A stretch of 64,000 nt of DNA from Bacteroidetes bacterium GWE2_42_24 (GCA_001768515.1 MEOA01000009.1:62334-126333); one strand, 5' to 3'. Shown: positions 25,009 to 34,921, counted from the stretch's first letter. The notes: a model not told the origin generated them from the letters alone. Numbers and translations are program-made.

Positions 25009-26322
25009 ATGAATGCACTCATCATGGCGGCTCAGCTTGTTCTGGGTCTCTCTATTCTCGTCGTTTTACATGAACTTGGACATTATCTGGCTGCAAGAGC
25101 TTTTGGTATCAGGGTCGAAAAATTCTTTTTGTTCTTTGATGCATGGGGTGTGAAGCTATTCAGTTTTAAAAAAGGAGAAACAGAATATGGTGTCGGTTGG
25201 CTCCCTCTGGGCGGTTATGTCAAAATAGCCGGAATGATCGATGAATCACTTGATAAAGAGCAGATGAACAAACCTGCCCAACCATGGGAATTCAGGGCAA
25301 AACCGGCCTGGCAACGACTAATTGTAATGATCGCCGGCGTCACTGTGAACCTCATCCTTGGTATCCTCCTTTTTGCTTTCATTCTTTTGAAATATGAACA
25401 GCAATACCTGCCGGTGAGTGAAGTTAACAGGGATGGAATCTATGCTTCTTCCGCAGGGCGAGCTGCAGGATTTGTTACCGGTGACCGTATTGTGGCCATT
25501 AATGGTAAACCGGTTGAGCGTTTTAAGGATGTGCAGAGTATGCGTAATCTCTTCGGTTCAACCATTTCGGTTGAACGTAATGGCAAGCCTTTTGATATCA
25601 TTATTCCTGATGATTTTTATAAGACAGAGGCTGTCTCCTCCCGCAACAGATTCGTTGAAGCATTAAATTTTGAACCATCAGTTGACAGTGTCCTTCCTGC
25701 GTTTCCTGCTGCATTGGCAGGAGTTCATAAGGGTGACCGCATCCTGAAAGTTGATTCAATTGAGATAAGCAACTATGGGCAGTTTCGTGACCTCGTTAGC
25801 TCAATGGGTGGCAAGACCACCTTGATTACTGTCCTTCGTCAGTCTGATACCGTGGCATTAAATATGGTGATTGATTCAACAGGTTATATTGGTATTACAG
25901 CCGGAGTCCCCTATAAAATGTTGCCGTATTCATTCGGTTCTTCTCTGAATTATGGATATTCTGATGCCATGGATATGCTGGTCATCAATATCAAAGGACT
26001 CGGAAAAGTGTTCTCTGGAAAGGAAAAAGCGAGCGATTCAATTCAGGGGCCCATTGGTATTGCCCAGATTTATGGAAGCAAATGGGTTTGGTCAAAATTC
26101 TGGTTCATAACGGCTTTGCTTTCACTCATACTCGCCTTTATGAATATTCTTCCTATACCGGCACTCGATGGCGGCCACGTGGTTTTCCTGTTCTACGAAA
26201 TTATCTCCAGGCGTAAACCAAGTGATAAGTTTATGGAATATGCCCAGATCGCCGGTATGGTTATCCTATTAGGCATTATGGTATTTGCCGTTGGAAATGA
26301 CTTGTTTAAAATATTCAAATAA
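25009..26322 (+). CDS. rseP: RIP metalloprotease RseP (site-2 protease)
   Basis: A 437-residue M50 intramembrane protease. Zinc site His21-Glu22-x2-His25 lies in LHELGHYLAAR; the second conserved site is NILPIPALDGGHV near residue 380. Two PDZ-like regions lie between (GDRIVAINGKPV and GDRILKVDSIEI). It cleaves membrane-bound anti-sigma factors or signal peptide remnants. Complete. Confidence 0.96.
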   Translation: MNALIMAAQLVLGLSILVVLHELGHYLAARAFGIRVEKFFLFFDAWGVKLFSFKKGETEYGVGWLPLGGYVKIAGMIDESLDKEQMNKPAQPWEFRAKPAWQRLIVMIAGVTVNLILGILLFAFILLKYEQQYLPVSEVNRDGIYASSAGRAAGFVTGDRIVAINGKPVERFKDVQSMRNLFGSTISVERNGKPFDIIIPDDFYKTEAVSSRNRFVEALNFEPSVDSVLPAFPAALAGVHKGDRILKVDSIEISNYGQFRDLVSSMGGKTTLITVLRQSDTVALNMVIDSTGYIGITAGVPYKMLPYSFGSSLNYGYSDAMDMLVINIKGLGKVFSGKEKASDSIQGPIGIAQIYGSKWVWSKFWFITALLSLILAFMNILPIPALDGGHVVFLFYEIISRRKPSDKFMEYAQIAGMVILLGIMVFAVGNDLFKIFK

Positions 26323-26330
26323 TCAGCCCC

Positions 26331-27182
26331 ATGACGCTGTTCCCTGAATATCATCGCACAGATGCTGAAGTGAGCCAACTGGTGGCTGACCTGCGTGCTT
26401 CTATTGTTCCTGATATCAAAGACTATCAACTTGCCTTGTCGCTAATCGACCTAACAACCCTTAATGGTAATGACCAGCAAGCGACAGTTGATACATTGTG
26501 CAGAAAAGCTCTTTTGCTAAAACAACCTCAATCGGGTTTGCCCGGTGTAGCTGCTGTCTGCGTCTATCCGCCTTTCGTCCGGCGTTGCGTTGAACTGCTT
26601 CATGGAAGTGGCCTAAAGGTAGCCTCTGTGGCCGGAGCCTTCCCTTCAGGGCAGTCTCCGTTGTTTGTAAAGCTGGCTGAAGTGCAGTTTGCCGTTGAAG
26701 AAGGGGCCGATGAAATCGATATGGTTATCTCTCGGGGTACTTTTCTTGAAGGACGTTTTGCTGAAGTGTCCGGGGAAATTACAGCCATCAGAAATATATG
26801 CAGGGAAGCCCATCTGAAGGTCATTCTTGAAACGGGCGAACTTAGCTCCGTGAGCAATATCAGAAAAGCCAGTGAACTGGCCATTGAAGCTGGGGCTCAC
26901 TTTATCAAGACCTCTACGGGTAAAATTATTCCTGCAGCTACTCCGGAGGCCATGTGGGTGATGTGTGAAACCATTGCTGATTATTATAGGGCCACCGGTA
27001 AAATGGTGGGAATTAAGCCTGCTGGTGGAATTGCTGCTGCCGAGGATGTACATGTCTACATTGCAATAGTAAAGCATTTACTGGGTACTGATTGGCTTAC
27101 ACCTGAATGGTTCAGATTGGGAGCCAGCCGACTGGCCGATAACCTCGTTGCTGTCATACAATCAATAAATAAAACATTATGA
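26331..27182 (+). CDS. deoC: Deoxyribose-phosphate aldolase
   Basis: A 283-residue class I aldolase. The Schiff-base lysine is in FIKTSTGK, and the second catalytic lysine is in GIKPAGGI; DEIDMVISRG and KVILETGEL complete the signature. It splits deoxyribose 5-phosphate to acetaldehyde and glyceraldehyde 3-phosphate in nucleoside salvage. It starts 8 bp after rseP and overlaps the next gene by 4 bp. Confidence 0.97.
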   Translation: MTLFPEYHRTDAEVSQLVADLRASIVPDIKDYQLALSLIDLTTLNGNDQQATVDTLCRKALLLKQPQSGLPGVAAVCVYPPFVRRCVELLHGSGLKVASVAGAFPSGQSPLFVKLAEVQFAVEEGADEIDMVISRGTFLEGRFAEVSGEITAIRNICREAHLKVILETGELSSVSNIRKASELAIEAGAHFIKTSTGKIIPAATPEAMWVMCETIADYYRATGKMVGIKPAGGIAAAEDVHVYIAIVKHLLGTDWLTPEWFRLGASRLADNLVAVIQSINKTL

Positions 27183-27694
27183 AATCTCAGATACTCACTA
27201 TGACTTTTCCCTATCGCAGTGCGGTGACAAGCGTGTTTTTAGATATTGCTGCCATTGCCTTTGTTTTCTTCGTGCCTGCTATGTCTCATCTTACCGGTAT
27301 CCCGATTTACCTTGTTGAGCCTATGCGTATCATGGTTGTGTTGGCGCTTCTGCATTCGCATCGTTATAATGCCTGGGCTCTGGCCATAATCTTGCCGGCA
27401 TTCTCTTTTTTCGTTTCAGGACATCCTTACCCTATCAAGATGGTTATCATCACTGCAGAGTTGCTTTTAAACGTTTTTTTGTTCCATCTGCTGATAAAAA
27501 AAATAACCCCCTTCGCTGCTATGCTAACTGCCATTGTCGCTTCCAAAGTCTTTTATTATCTGCTTAAATATGTCGTTGTCGTTGCCGGAATGCTTCAGAT
27601 GGATCTGTTTGCCACCCCAATTCTTATTCAGATGATCACTGCCCTGGTGTTTAGTGGTTATGCCTATCTGATACTTCATCCTGCTAAAAAGTAG
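27179..27694 (+). CDS. Small polytopic membrane protein, ECF S-component-like
   Basis: A 171-residue protein with five or six hydrophobic helices and few charges. Size and topology recall ECF transporter substrate-binding subunits, but no ECF ATPase or T component is nearby. Its start overlaps the deoC stop (ATGA), so it is translated with deoC and may handle a nucleoside-related compound. Function is not established. Confidence 0.6.
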   Translation: MKSQILTMTFPYRSAVTSVFLDIAAIAFVFFVPAMSHLTGIPIYLVEPMRIMVVLALLHSHRYNAWALAIILPAFSFFVSGHPYPIKMVIITAELLLNVFLFHLLIKKITPFAAMLTAIVASKVFYYLLKYVVVVAGMLQMDLFATPILIQMITALVFSGYAYLILHPAKK

Positions 27695-27698
27695 TGTT

Positions 27699-28118
27699 AT
27701 GAAACAAAATCGCCTATCCTCATGTTTTTTCCTGATCCTGTTTTTTGCATTAGCAGTCCTCCTTCAGGGATGCGAGAAAACGGATGAAGAAACAACACCC
27801 ACCGATATTCGTACTGATTATACTGGTACCTGGATTTCAACAGAATCGGCTGCAAAAAATAGCGATGCCACCTATACAGTGAAAATTGAACTGGATGGGA
27901 CCAACAGTTCGCAGGTCATTCTGAAAAACTATATGAACCTTGGGTCTGCCATTAGAGTATATGCTGTCGTAACTGAGACTACTATTACTGTACCGCTTCA
28001 GACGGTAGATTCATGGGCTGTCGCCGGTAGTGGATCTTTGGTTGCTGAAGGTGAGATCAGATGGAGTTCATGCAGGGCCAATCAATTGAATGTAACAGCT
28101 GTCTATCGGCGACAGTGA
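27699..28118 (+). CDS. Lipoprotein, unknown function
   Basis: A 139-residue protein with a signal peptide ending in LLQGC (Cys26) followed by an acidic linker and a single beta-rich domain (TGTWISTESAAKN... YTVKIELDG). This looks like a lipocalin-like small Bacteroidota lipoprotein, but I recognise no family. It begins 4 bp after the preceding membrane-protein gene. Confidence 0.65.
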   Translation: MKQNRLSSCFFLILFFALAVLLQGCEKTDEETTPTDIRTDYTGTWISTESAAKNSDATYTVKIELDGTNSSQVILKNYMNLGSAIRVYAVVTETTITVPLQTVDSWAVAGSGSLVAEGEIRWSSCRANQLNVTAVYRRQ

Positions 28119-28481
28119 TTTGTAATGCCATCCTTTCATTAGCAAAATTGGTAAACATTTGACTATAAGGATTTCTGAGTTGATAGCTTCGTGACCCCTT
28201 CATTAATTAGTGCTTGAATATTTGATTGTTAGAATCACGATATTCAAATATGTAACATGACCGTCTCTATGTTATAGTTATTTCGTATGTATCTGGTTTA
28301 GCGACTGACAAGGTTTGAACTGGATACAACTATGAATATAATTGGAGTTTCGTAAAGAATGGTTTAAAGATGATACCAAGAGTAATGTTACTGATAATGA
28401 GCCACATGAATGAGGCTATTTGCTTTATCCTTGCCCGGTTAGGGCAATTAATAAGAGCAGGAGGTGTTTTCAACACCTCAC
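28119..28481. other. Intergenic stretch without a gene
   Basis: AT-rich. TTGAATAT near 28215 and ATATTCAA near 28239 form a loose inverted pair, and TTGCCC-GGTTA-GGGCAA at 28431-28447 makes a small hairpin that may end the plus-strand transcript. Nothing else stands out. Confidence 0.4.
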
Positions 28482-28515
28482 AAAAAAAGGTCTTCATTGC
28501 TGAGGCCCTTTTTAC
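28482..28515 (-). terminator. Terminator of the ompH-DUF4296 pair
   Basis: A run AAAAAAAGG, then GTCTTC, a loop and GAGGCCCTTTTT form a stem with A/T flanks. On the minus strand the stem ends in CCTTTTTTT, 14 bp after the DUF4296 stop. Confidence 0.65.
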
Positions 28516-28528
28516 AGTTTAACTGATA

Positions 28529-28879
28529 TCACTTCTTTAATTGCTCGATGCGAGCGATGACCGAATCGTATGTCTGAATATATTCTTCGGGATTGGCTGT
28601 TAACGCTTTTAGTTTAAGTTCGTATGAAGATCGGGTACAATTGTGGTATTCAAAGAGAGAGTCGTATAACCGTTCGGCAAATGTGTCGGCATTGTCGCCT
28701 CTTGCCCTGATCTGCATTAATCTGGCCTCGGTAAGATGAATGTCTACCATAAGTGAAATTAGGCTATCATTAGCTGTGATTTGTTTATCTTCAGATTTTT
28801 CTGAAATGCACCCTCCAGTTAATGCCAGAAAAGTGATCATCAACAGAGTTGCTGTGAAGAAAACTTTTGTCCGCTTCAA
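28529..28879 (-). CDS. DUF4296-type lipoprotein
   Basis: A 116-residue lipoprotein. The signal peptide ends in LTGGC; the body is helical with DSLISLMVDIHLTEARLMQ and DSLFEYHNCT, matching the DUF4296 family of Bacteroidota. The only start is TTG at 28879, directly after the OmpH stop codon and in the same reading frame, so translation probably restarts there. Function is unknown. Confidence 0.8.
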   Translation of the reverse strand: MKRTKVFFTATLLMITFLALTGGCISEKSEDKQITANDSLISLMVDIHLTEARLMQIRARGDNADTFAERLYDSLFEYHNCTRSSYELKLKALTANPEEYIQTYDSVIARIEQLKK

Positions 28880-29509
28880 TTATTTGGCAGCTTTGGGGTT
28901 TTTAACCCTGTACTCGCGGTTCAACTCAACCAGTACCGCGTTGGTAATATCAAAAGTATCGTTGGCCAGAAAGATATTTCCGGCTTTATTATAACCAAGT
29001 ACATAATCGTAACCAATGGTTTTGTTGAAACGCTTAAGAAAGTTGGTTACCGTGTCCATAAGCATGTTATTGATATTCATGTTCTCCATGGCCATCTCTT
29101 GCTGGAATGACTCTTTTTGCTCGGCAATACCCTGCTGTTTGGCCATCAGTTGCTGATAAATCTCCTGAGCACTCTGTTCAGATAGTGATTTATTTTGAAC
29201 ACTTTTCTGGAAATATTCAATTTCTTTGTCGAGCTCTTTCTGGCGTCCCATCAGTTGGCTTTCCATTGCTCCGGACTTGTTCTTCAGCTGATCTGATAGT
29301 TCTTTAACCAGTTCATAATTACTGAGCAGGGTATCAGTGTTAATATATGCAATGGTATGACCTTTACCATTAGCTGCCGGAACTGATAAGCCAGCGGGTG
29401 AAGCGGTTCCACCGGTAAATTTTAGCACGAAGAGTACGATGACGCCTGCCAGTGCAAGGGCTGAAAAGACTAACGGCAATATGCCCGCAGGTTTTTGAAC
29501 GTTTTCCAT
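28880..29509 (-). CDS. OmpH/Skp-family periplasmic chaperone-like protein
   Basis: A 209-residue protein with an N-terminal membrane segment (LPLVFSALALAGVIVLFVL), a small beta region containing AYINTDTLLSNYELVKEL and a long coiled-coil tentacle (about residues 65-150), then a beta end (FNKTIGYDYVLGYNK). This is the Skp/OmpH plan. It may guide outer membrane proteins. The uncleaved-looking anchor is typical of Bacteroidota members. Confidence 0.88.
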   Translation of the reverse strand: MENVQKPAGILPLVFSALALAGVIVLFVLKFTGGTASPAGLSVPAANGKGHTIAYINTDTLLSNYELVKELSDQLKNKSGAMESQLMGRQKELDKEIEYFQKSVQNKSLSEQSAQEIYQQLMAKQQGIAEQKESFQQEMAMENMNINNMLMDTVTNFLKRFNKTIGYDYVLGYNKAGNIFLANDTFDITNAVLVELNREYRVKNPKAAK

Positions 29510-29605
29510 GATTCGAATTTAGTTTAATGTATGCAAAAATAAGAAAATCCGTGGAACCGCGATCGACTGTGGCTCCACAGCACGTCCTTTTCGGGAGGTA
29601 TTGTT

Positions 29606-31816
29606 TTAGTTTCCTATTTCAGACATAAATTTAACCCTTACGAGTCTGATTTCCTCTTCGCTGAACTCGTTTTCGCCCAGCTCTTTGAGCGCATCTTCAA
29701 TCGAATCTGATTCAGCCTCGTGGAAATAATCCATGATATCCTGCATGTGATATTCATCCACGAATTCTTCCAGGTAATAGTTGAGGTCGAGTTTTGTCCC
29801 GGAGGCAACGATTCGTTCGATCTCCGTGAGCAATTCATCAGAGGTCAGATTTTTGGAGATGGCAATGTCTTCCAGCGACATCTTTCGGTCAATGCACTGG
29901 ATAATATATACCTTCATGCCCGACTTATTGATGACTGACTTTACGACCATGTCGTTAGGTCTGATAATGTCGTTTTCTTCGACGTATTGACGGATAAGTT
30001 CGGTGAATGGTTTTCCATATTTCAGTGCTTTGCCAGCGCCTACGCCGGTTATTTGTTTCAGTTCTTCAATGTTGACAGGGTATTGTATGGCCATGTCCTC
30101 TAAAGAAGGATCCTGAAAAATGACGAATGGAGGGAGGTTTTCCTTGCGACTGATTTCTTTGCGTAAATCTTTCAGCATGGCAAACAGGGTCGAATCGGCT
30201 GTGCTGCTTTTGTGGCCGCTGGCAGTGTCGAATTCTTCGCCTTCTTCCTCAGGATCGTCCACCTGTTCGATAGTCAGCATTACACTGAAGGGTTTCTTAA
30301 GGAATTTTTTCCCTTCAGATCCCATCTGCAGGATGCCGTAATTTTCGATATCCTGAATAAGTATATTGGTGATAATACACTGCCGGATGACTGCATTCCA
30401 AAACCGTTCGTCTTTCTCGTCACCTTTCCCAAACACCTCTAATTTGTGGTGGTTTGCAGCCTTAATGGCAGCAGATATTTTCCCCGTAATGATTTGAATC
30501 AATTGCTTGGCTTTATACTGTTGTTTGGTTTCAGTAACGGCTTCAAGCACGATCTGTACATATTCCTTTCCCTCGAATTTCGTTTTCGGGTGCAGGCAGT
30601 TATCACAATTTGAACAATTTTCCTCTGTGTACATTTCTCCAAAATAGTGTAGCAGTGTCCTGCGTCTGCAGACCGATGAGTCAGCGTAGGCCACTGTTTC
30701 GTTTAAAAGTTGCTTTGCAATCTCTTGTTCACTGACAGCCTTGTTTTTCATGAATTTCTCAAGTTTCAGGATGTCGTCGTAGCTGTAAAATGCTATACAA
30801 TTACCTTCTCCGTCATCGCGTCCCGCACGCCCGGTTTCCTGATAATATCCTTCGAGACTCTTGGGAATGTCATAATGGATTACATACCTCACATCAGGTT
30901 TATCGATCCCCATTCCGAATGCGATGGTTGCTACGATTACGTCGACTTCCTCCATTAGGAACATGTCCTGATTGTTACGACGGGTGGCTGATTCAAGTCC
31001 GGCATGGTAGGGAAGTGCCTTAATACCATTGATTACAAGCGTTTCAGCGAGTTCCTCAACCCTTTTTCTGCTGAGGCAATAAATGATACCTGATTTGCCG
31101 GAGTTTTGCTTGATGTATTTAATAATTTCCTTGGCTACATTATCGGTCTTTGGCCTTATTTCATAGTAAAGATTTGGACGGTTGAAGGATGATTTGAAGA
31201 CTTTGGCTTCAAGCATATTAAGGTTCTTCTGAATATCCTGCTGCACTTTGGGTGTCGCAGTGGCAGTAAGAGCCATGACTGGTACATCTTGTCCGATGGC
31301 TTCGATAATGGGGCGGAGTCTGCGATATTCCGGGCGGAAATCATGCCCCCATTCCGAAATACAGTGGGCTTCATCGATAGCGTAGAAACTGATATTGATG
31401 CTCTTGAAAAACTCTATGTTATCCTCTTTGGTCAGTGATTCCGGCGCAACATACAGTAATTTAGTCTTGCCAGCCTGAAGGTCGCTTTTTACCTGAGTGA
31501 TCTCCTGACGGCTTAACGATGAATTCAGAAAATGAGCCATGCCAACCTCCGCACCGAAGTTTCTGATGTTGTCAACTTGATTCTTCATCAGTGCAATCAG
31601 CGGGCTAATGATAATTGCTGTCCCCGGGCTGATAATGGCCGGGAGTTGGTAGCATAATGATTTACCTCCACCGGTGGGCATAATGACGAAAGTATCGTGT
31701 CCTTCCAGCACTGCCCTGATAATGGCCTCTTGATTGCCCTTAAAGCTTTCAAAGCCAAAAACTTTTTTTAGAATCTCTTGCAGTTGATGTTCTGCAGTGG
31801 TGGTCTTTTTTGCCAT
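29606..31816 (-). CDS. recQ: ATP-dependent DNA helicase RecQ
   Basis: A 736-residue RecQ. Walker A TGGGKSLCYQLP near residue 50, the DEAH box AIDEAHCISEWGHDFRPEYRRL near 148, motif VI QETGRAGRDD near 330, a zinc-binding CRRR...CSNCDNC segment near 380-405, an RQC region, an HRDC domain around 585-650 and an extra C-terminal helical region. It unwinds recombination and replication intermediates. Confidence 0.97.
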   Translation of the reverse strand: MAKKTTTAEHQLQEILKKVFGFESFKGNQEAIIRAVLEGHDTFVIMPTGGGKSLCYQLPAIISPGTAIIISPLIALMKNQVDNIRNFGAEVGMAHFLNSSLSRQEITQVKSDLQAGKTKLLYVAPESLTKEDNIEFFKSINISFYAIDEAHCISEWGHDFRPEYRRLRPIIEAIGQDVPVMALTATATPKVQQDIQKNLNMLEAKVFKSSFNRPNLYYEIRPKTDNVAKEIIKYIKQNSGKSGIIYCLSRKRVEELAETLVINGIKALPYHAGLESATRRNNQDMFLMEEVDVIVATIAFGMGIDKPDVRYVIHYDIPKSLEGYYQETGRAGRDDGEGNCIAFYSYDDILKLEKFMKNKAVSEQEIAKQLLNETVAYADSSVCRRRTLLHYFGEMYTEENCSNCDNCLHPKTKFEGKEYVQIVLEAVTETKQQYKAKQLIQIITGKISAAIKAANHHKLEVFGKGDEKDERFWNAVIRQCIITNILIQDIENYGILQMGSEGKKFLKKPFSVMLTIEQVDDPEEEGEEFDTASGHKSSTADSTLFAMLKDLRKEISRKENLPPFVIFQDPSLEDMAIQYPVNIEELKQITGVGAGKALKYGKPFTELIRQYVEENDIIRPNDMVVKSVINKSGMKVYIIQCIDRKMSLEDIAISKNLTSDELLTEIERIVASGTKLDLNYYLEEFVDEYHMQDIMDYFHEAESDSIEDALKELGENEFSEEEIRLVRVKFMSEIGN

Positions 31817-32314
31817 GTATTGTTACAAAAACAATGTCGTTATAATCTTAATTCATTAACCTTCAAACATGCCTGTGTATTGTTGGATAACTTCGTTAAT
31901 CCCTGGCCGGCTGAAATTCTCATCACAAGAATGAAAGCTCCGGTTAAAAGTGGGTACCGGTAAAATCACCATAGAAAAGCCAAATTAACTGACCTGACAG
32001 GGGTGTGTGCTTTTCCGGCCTGATTGAAAGTTGTCCTAAAAAAATGCAATATTAATTTAATATCTGATTTTCAGTGTATTATTAATATTTTTTAGGATTT
32101 GCAAAGATATAGCTGTCTTTGTAAATAGCAAATATTTTGCAAGAAATATTCAAATACTTTTAAGTTGAAAGAACATCTAAGAACATCTTACCAATTTCGG
32201 AAGTTCCTCTAAACGAAAAAAGGTAGTATAAAAGTATAGTCAAATTATATAAAAAGCAAGCGCCTTTTAAAAACTACCTGATGTTTTATCTAAGTCTTCA
32301 TAAAATCAGTTTCG
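31817..32314. other. AT-rich divergent spacer between recQ and kdsD
   Basis: No gene. It holds a direct repeat of AAGAACATCT (32168-32187) and AT-rich inverted stretches around 32050-32095. On the minus strand TATCTTTG near 32103-32110 matches a -7 box but lies nearly 290 bp from recQ. Confidence 0.4.
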
Positions 32315-32322
32315 TATCTTTG
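32315..32322 (+). promoter_or_regulatory. -7 promoter box of kdsD
   Basis: TATCTTTG is a perfect TAnnTTTG match 18 bp before the ATG at 32341, implying a leader of roughly 12 nt. Confidence 0.6.
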
Positions 32323-32340
32323 CAGCGATAATTGAGAAAA

Positions 32341-33312
32341 ATGGCAAATATATCCCCTGAAGATATCATTAATCAGGCAATTGCAACTCTGACCGATGAG
32401 TCGGAAGCAATTTTCGCACTCACCCGACGAATTGGGATGGGCTTTGTTGAATCGGTAATCTTAATTGCCGGAAGCCGTGGAAGAGTTGTCGTCACAGGTA
32501 TCGGTAAAAGTGCCGATATAGGACGGAAAATCACCTCTACCTTCAACTCTACCGGGACTCCTTCGGTCTTTATGCATGCTGCCGATGCCATTCATGGTGA
32601 TCTCGGTACCATAACCCCGGATGATATCATACTCTGCCTTTCTAAAAGCGGGAATACCCCTGAGATAAAGGTTCTGCTTCCGCTGATCAGAAATTTTGGA
32701 AATCCTATCATCGCCATAGTTGGCAATATGGATTCCTTCCTCGCCTGCCATGCCGATAAAGTTCTTGATACAACAGTCGAGCGTGAAGCTTGTCCAAACA
32801 ACCTTGCCCCGACTTCCAGCACCTCGGCGCAACTTGCCATGGGTGACGCCCTGGCGGTTGGTTTGCTTCACTACCGTGGCTTCTCTGTTAGTGATTTTGC
32901 CAAGTATCATCCCGGTGGTGCATTGGGCAAGAAGCTTTATCTCAGGGTAAATGATCTGGCTGCCGGAAATCCGCAACCACAAGTAAGCAGTACTGCATCG
33001 GCCCGAGATGTGATCCTTGAAATCTCTTCAAAACGGTTGGGGGCTACAGCCGTTATCGACGACGGAAAGTTGAAGGGCATTATTACCGATGGTGATTTAA
33101 GGCGGATGATGGAAAAATATGTTTCGCTGCAAAACCTCTGCGCTGCCGACCTCCTCTCCGCCAATCCGCGTACTATTGAGTCAGATAAACTCGTTGTGGA
33201 TGCCCTCGATCTGATGCGGCACAACAACATTACCCAACTCCTCGTCGTTGACAATGACAAGTATAAGGGCGTAATTCATCTGCATGATATATTGAAGGAG
33301 GGAATTATTTAA
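32341..33312 (+). CDS. kdsD: Arabinose-5-phosphate isomerase (KpsF/GutQ family)
   Basis: A 323-residue protein: SIS domain at about 35-170 (GIGKSADIGRKITSTFNSTG, SKSGNTPE) and two CBS domains from about residue 205. The ATG at 32341 is preferred to an in-frame TTG 9 bp upstream because the promoter box leaves little room and the second codon context is normal. It interconverts ribulose and arabinose 5-phosphate for KDO, so it serves lipopolysaccharide synthesis. lptB follows 39 bp later. Confidence 0.95.
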   Translation: MANISPEDIINQAIATLTDESEAIFALTRRIGMGFVESVILIAGSRGRVVVTGIGKSADIGRKITSTFNSTGTPSVFMHAADAIHGDLGTITPDDIILCLSKSGNTPEIKVLLPLIRNFGNPIIAIVGNMDSFLACHADKVLDTTVEREACPNNLAPTSSTSAQLAMGDALAVGLLHYRGFSVSDFAKYHPGGALGKKLYLRVNDLAAGNPQPQVSSTASARDVILEISSKRLGATAVIDDGKLKGIITDGDLRRMMEKYVSLQNLCAADLLSANPRTIESDKLVVDALDLMRHNNITQLLVVDNDKYKGVIHLHDILKEGII

Positions 33313-33351
33313 TTAGCGGATTCGAAGAGCAAATAAATATAGTACCAACAC

Positions 33352-34077
33352 ATGATTCTACAAACTGAACACCTGTTTAAAAAATACCGTCAACGTGTAG
33401 TGGTTAATGATGTATCCATTAAAGTTGAGCAAGGTGAGATTGTTGGGCTGCTGGGACCAAACGGTGCTGGGAAGACAACTTCCTTTTATATGATCGTTGG
33501 TCTGATTAAGCCTTTGTCGGGAAAGGTGTTGTTGGCCGACGCAGACATTACTTCTGAACCTATGTACAGGCGCGCGCAACGTGGAATCGGTTACCTGGCT
33601 CAGGAAGCTTCTGTATTCAGAGATCTTTCTGTTGAGGATAATATCCTTGCCGTACTTCAATTCACAAAACTTGACAGAAAGGCACAGTGGGCAAAGATGG
33701 AATCACTGCTTGAAGAATTTGGCCTTCGCCATGTCAGAAAAAGTAAAGGTATTCAACTCTCCGGAGGAGAAAGAAGACGTACAGAGATAGCCAGGGCTCT
33801 CGCGGTTGATCCGAAATTTATCCTGCTCGATGAGCCTTTTGCGGGGGTTGACCCTATTGCCGTTGAAGACATTCAGAACATCGTGGTAAAATTAAAGGAA
33901 CGCAATATTGGTGTCCTCATTACCGATCACAATGTTCATGAAACGCTTACAATCACCGACCGGGCTTATCTGCTTTTTGAAGGCTCGGTGCTGAAATCGG
34001 GTACTGCCGAAGAACTTGCCGCAGACGAGCATGTCAGAAGGATTTACCTTGGCCAGAATTTCGAGCTGCGTCGTTAA
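33352..34077 (+). CDS. lptB: LPS export ABC transporter ATPase LptB
   Basis: A 241-residue ATPase with Walker [10 protein letters not shown], signature [15 protein letters not shown], Walker [13 protein letters not shown] and the switch His in ITDHNVHET. These residues are those of LptB rather than a generic transporter ATPase. It powers LPS transport with LptFG. Its stop is 7 bp from the convergent pssA stop. Confidence 0.96.
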   Translation: MILQTEHLFKKYRQRVVVNDVSIKVEQGEIVGLLGPNGAGKTTSFYMIVGLIKPLSGKVLLADADITSEPMYRRAQRGIGYLAQEASVFRDLSVEDNILAVLQFTKLDRKAQWAKMESLLEEFGLRHVRKSKGIQLSGGERRRTEIARALAVDPKFILLDEPFAGVDPIAVEDIQNIVVKLKERNIGVLITDHNVHETLTITDRAYLLFEGSVLKSGTAEELAADEHVRRIYLGQNFELRR

Positions 34078-34084
34078 ACAGGGC

Positions 34085-34792
34085 TTATTTCACCAATGTG
34101 GTGACAGCGGAAAAGACAATGTACCAGATGACGACGAGTGGCATAGCACCAATCCCCAAGACCCCTGTTAGCAGACCACAACCCGCCAGCATAAGATAGC
34201 GCTCTTTATTGGAGTGCCAGCTTAAGTTTTTAAATTTGAGCGCAAGCAGTGGGATTTCAGAAATCATCAAGAGGCTGAAGAAGACTACGAGAAGTGTCAG
34301 CGCAAGCCATGAATTCATCAACCATCCCATTATGTTTATCATGGTTGATTCAGTATTGCCCATCGATGATGCCAATGGAATCATGATGAAAAACAAAGCC
34401 ATGGCTGGCGTGGGAACACCTAAAAATGAATCAGACTGCCTTGTGTCAAGATTAAATTTGGCAAGACGATACGCTGAAAAGGCAGGCAGCAAAAAGGCAA
34501 TGTATGCAAGGAACGGATGCGGGAGATCCGGGATTTGCCCGAGTAAATAGAAAACCACTAGACCCGGAACCAAGCCGAAGGATACAACATCAGCCAGCGA
34601 ATCGAGTTCTTTCCCCACATCACTCTTAACTTTTAATGCTCTGGCAACTAGTCCGTCGGCAAAATCGAAAACAGCAGCAGCCAGAATAAGCCAGATGACA
34701 TTCTTCAGGTTCCCGTTGACAGCTTCTACGCTTGCAATCCCTCCGGCAGTGAGATTCAGCAGGGTTATGATGTTAGGTATGTGTTTCTTCAC
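34085..34792 (-). CDS. pssA: CDP-diacylglycerol-serine O-phosphatidyltransferase
   Basis: A 235-residue membrane enzyme. CDP-alcohol phosphotransferase motif D-G-x2-A-R...G-x3-D-x3-D is seen as DFADGLVARALKVKSDVGKELDSLADVVSFG. The start is taken as GTG at 34792 (VKKHIPNIITLLNL): a promoter box at 34809-34816 lies downstream of the only upstream ATG (34852), so a longer product could not come from that promoter. It makes phosphatidylserine, precursor of phosphatidylethanolamine. About six membrane helices. Confidence 0.93.
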   Translation of the reverse strand: MKKHIPNIITLLNLTAGGIASVEAVNGNLKNVIWLILAAAVFDFADGLVARALKVKSDVGKELDSLADVVSFGLVPGLVVFYLLGQIPDLPHPFLAYIAFLLPAFSAYRLAKFNLDTRQSDSFLGVPTPAMALFFIMIPLASSMGNTESTMINIMGWLMNSWLALTLLVVFFSLLMISEIPLLALKFKNLSWHSNKERYLMLAGCGLLTGVLGIGAMPLVVIWYIVFSAVTTLVK

Positions 34793-34808
34793 TTTCTTGT
34801 ATTTCTGG

Positions 34809-34816
34809 CAAAGGTA
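34809..34816 (-). promoter_or_regulatory. -7 promoter box deciding the pssA start
   Basis: On the minus strand TACCTTTG matches TAnnTTTG, 16 bp before the GTG at 34792. The predicted leader is only about 10 nt. Confidence 0.6.
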
Positions 34817-34921
34817 AACAAAAGCACAAAGTTTTGCCGCCTGGTCATGCACTGAAACTGAACAATTGACTGATTGATTTGTCTTTTGTTGTTGAATAAC
34901 TCATACCAATTACTCCGAATT

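Noticed and set aside
29568-29581. CTGTGG-CT-CCACAG palindrome between ompH and recQ
   Set aside because: Short, no T tract after it, and not repeated elsewhere in the window as far as I can see.
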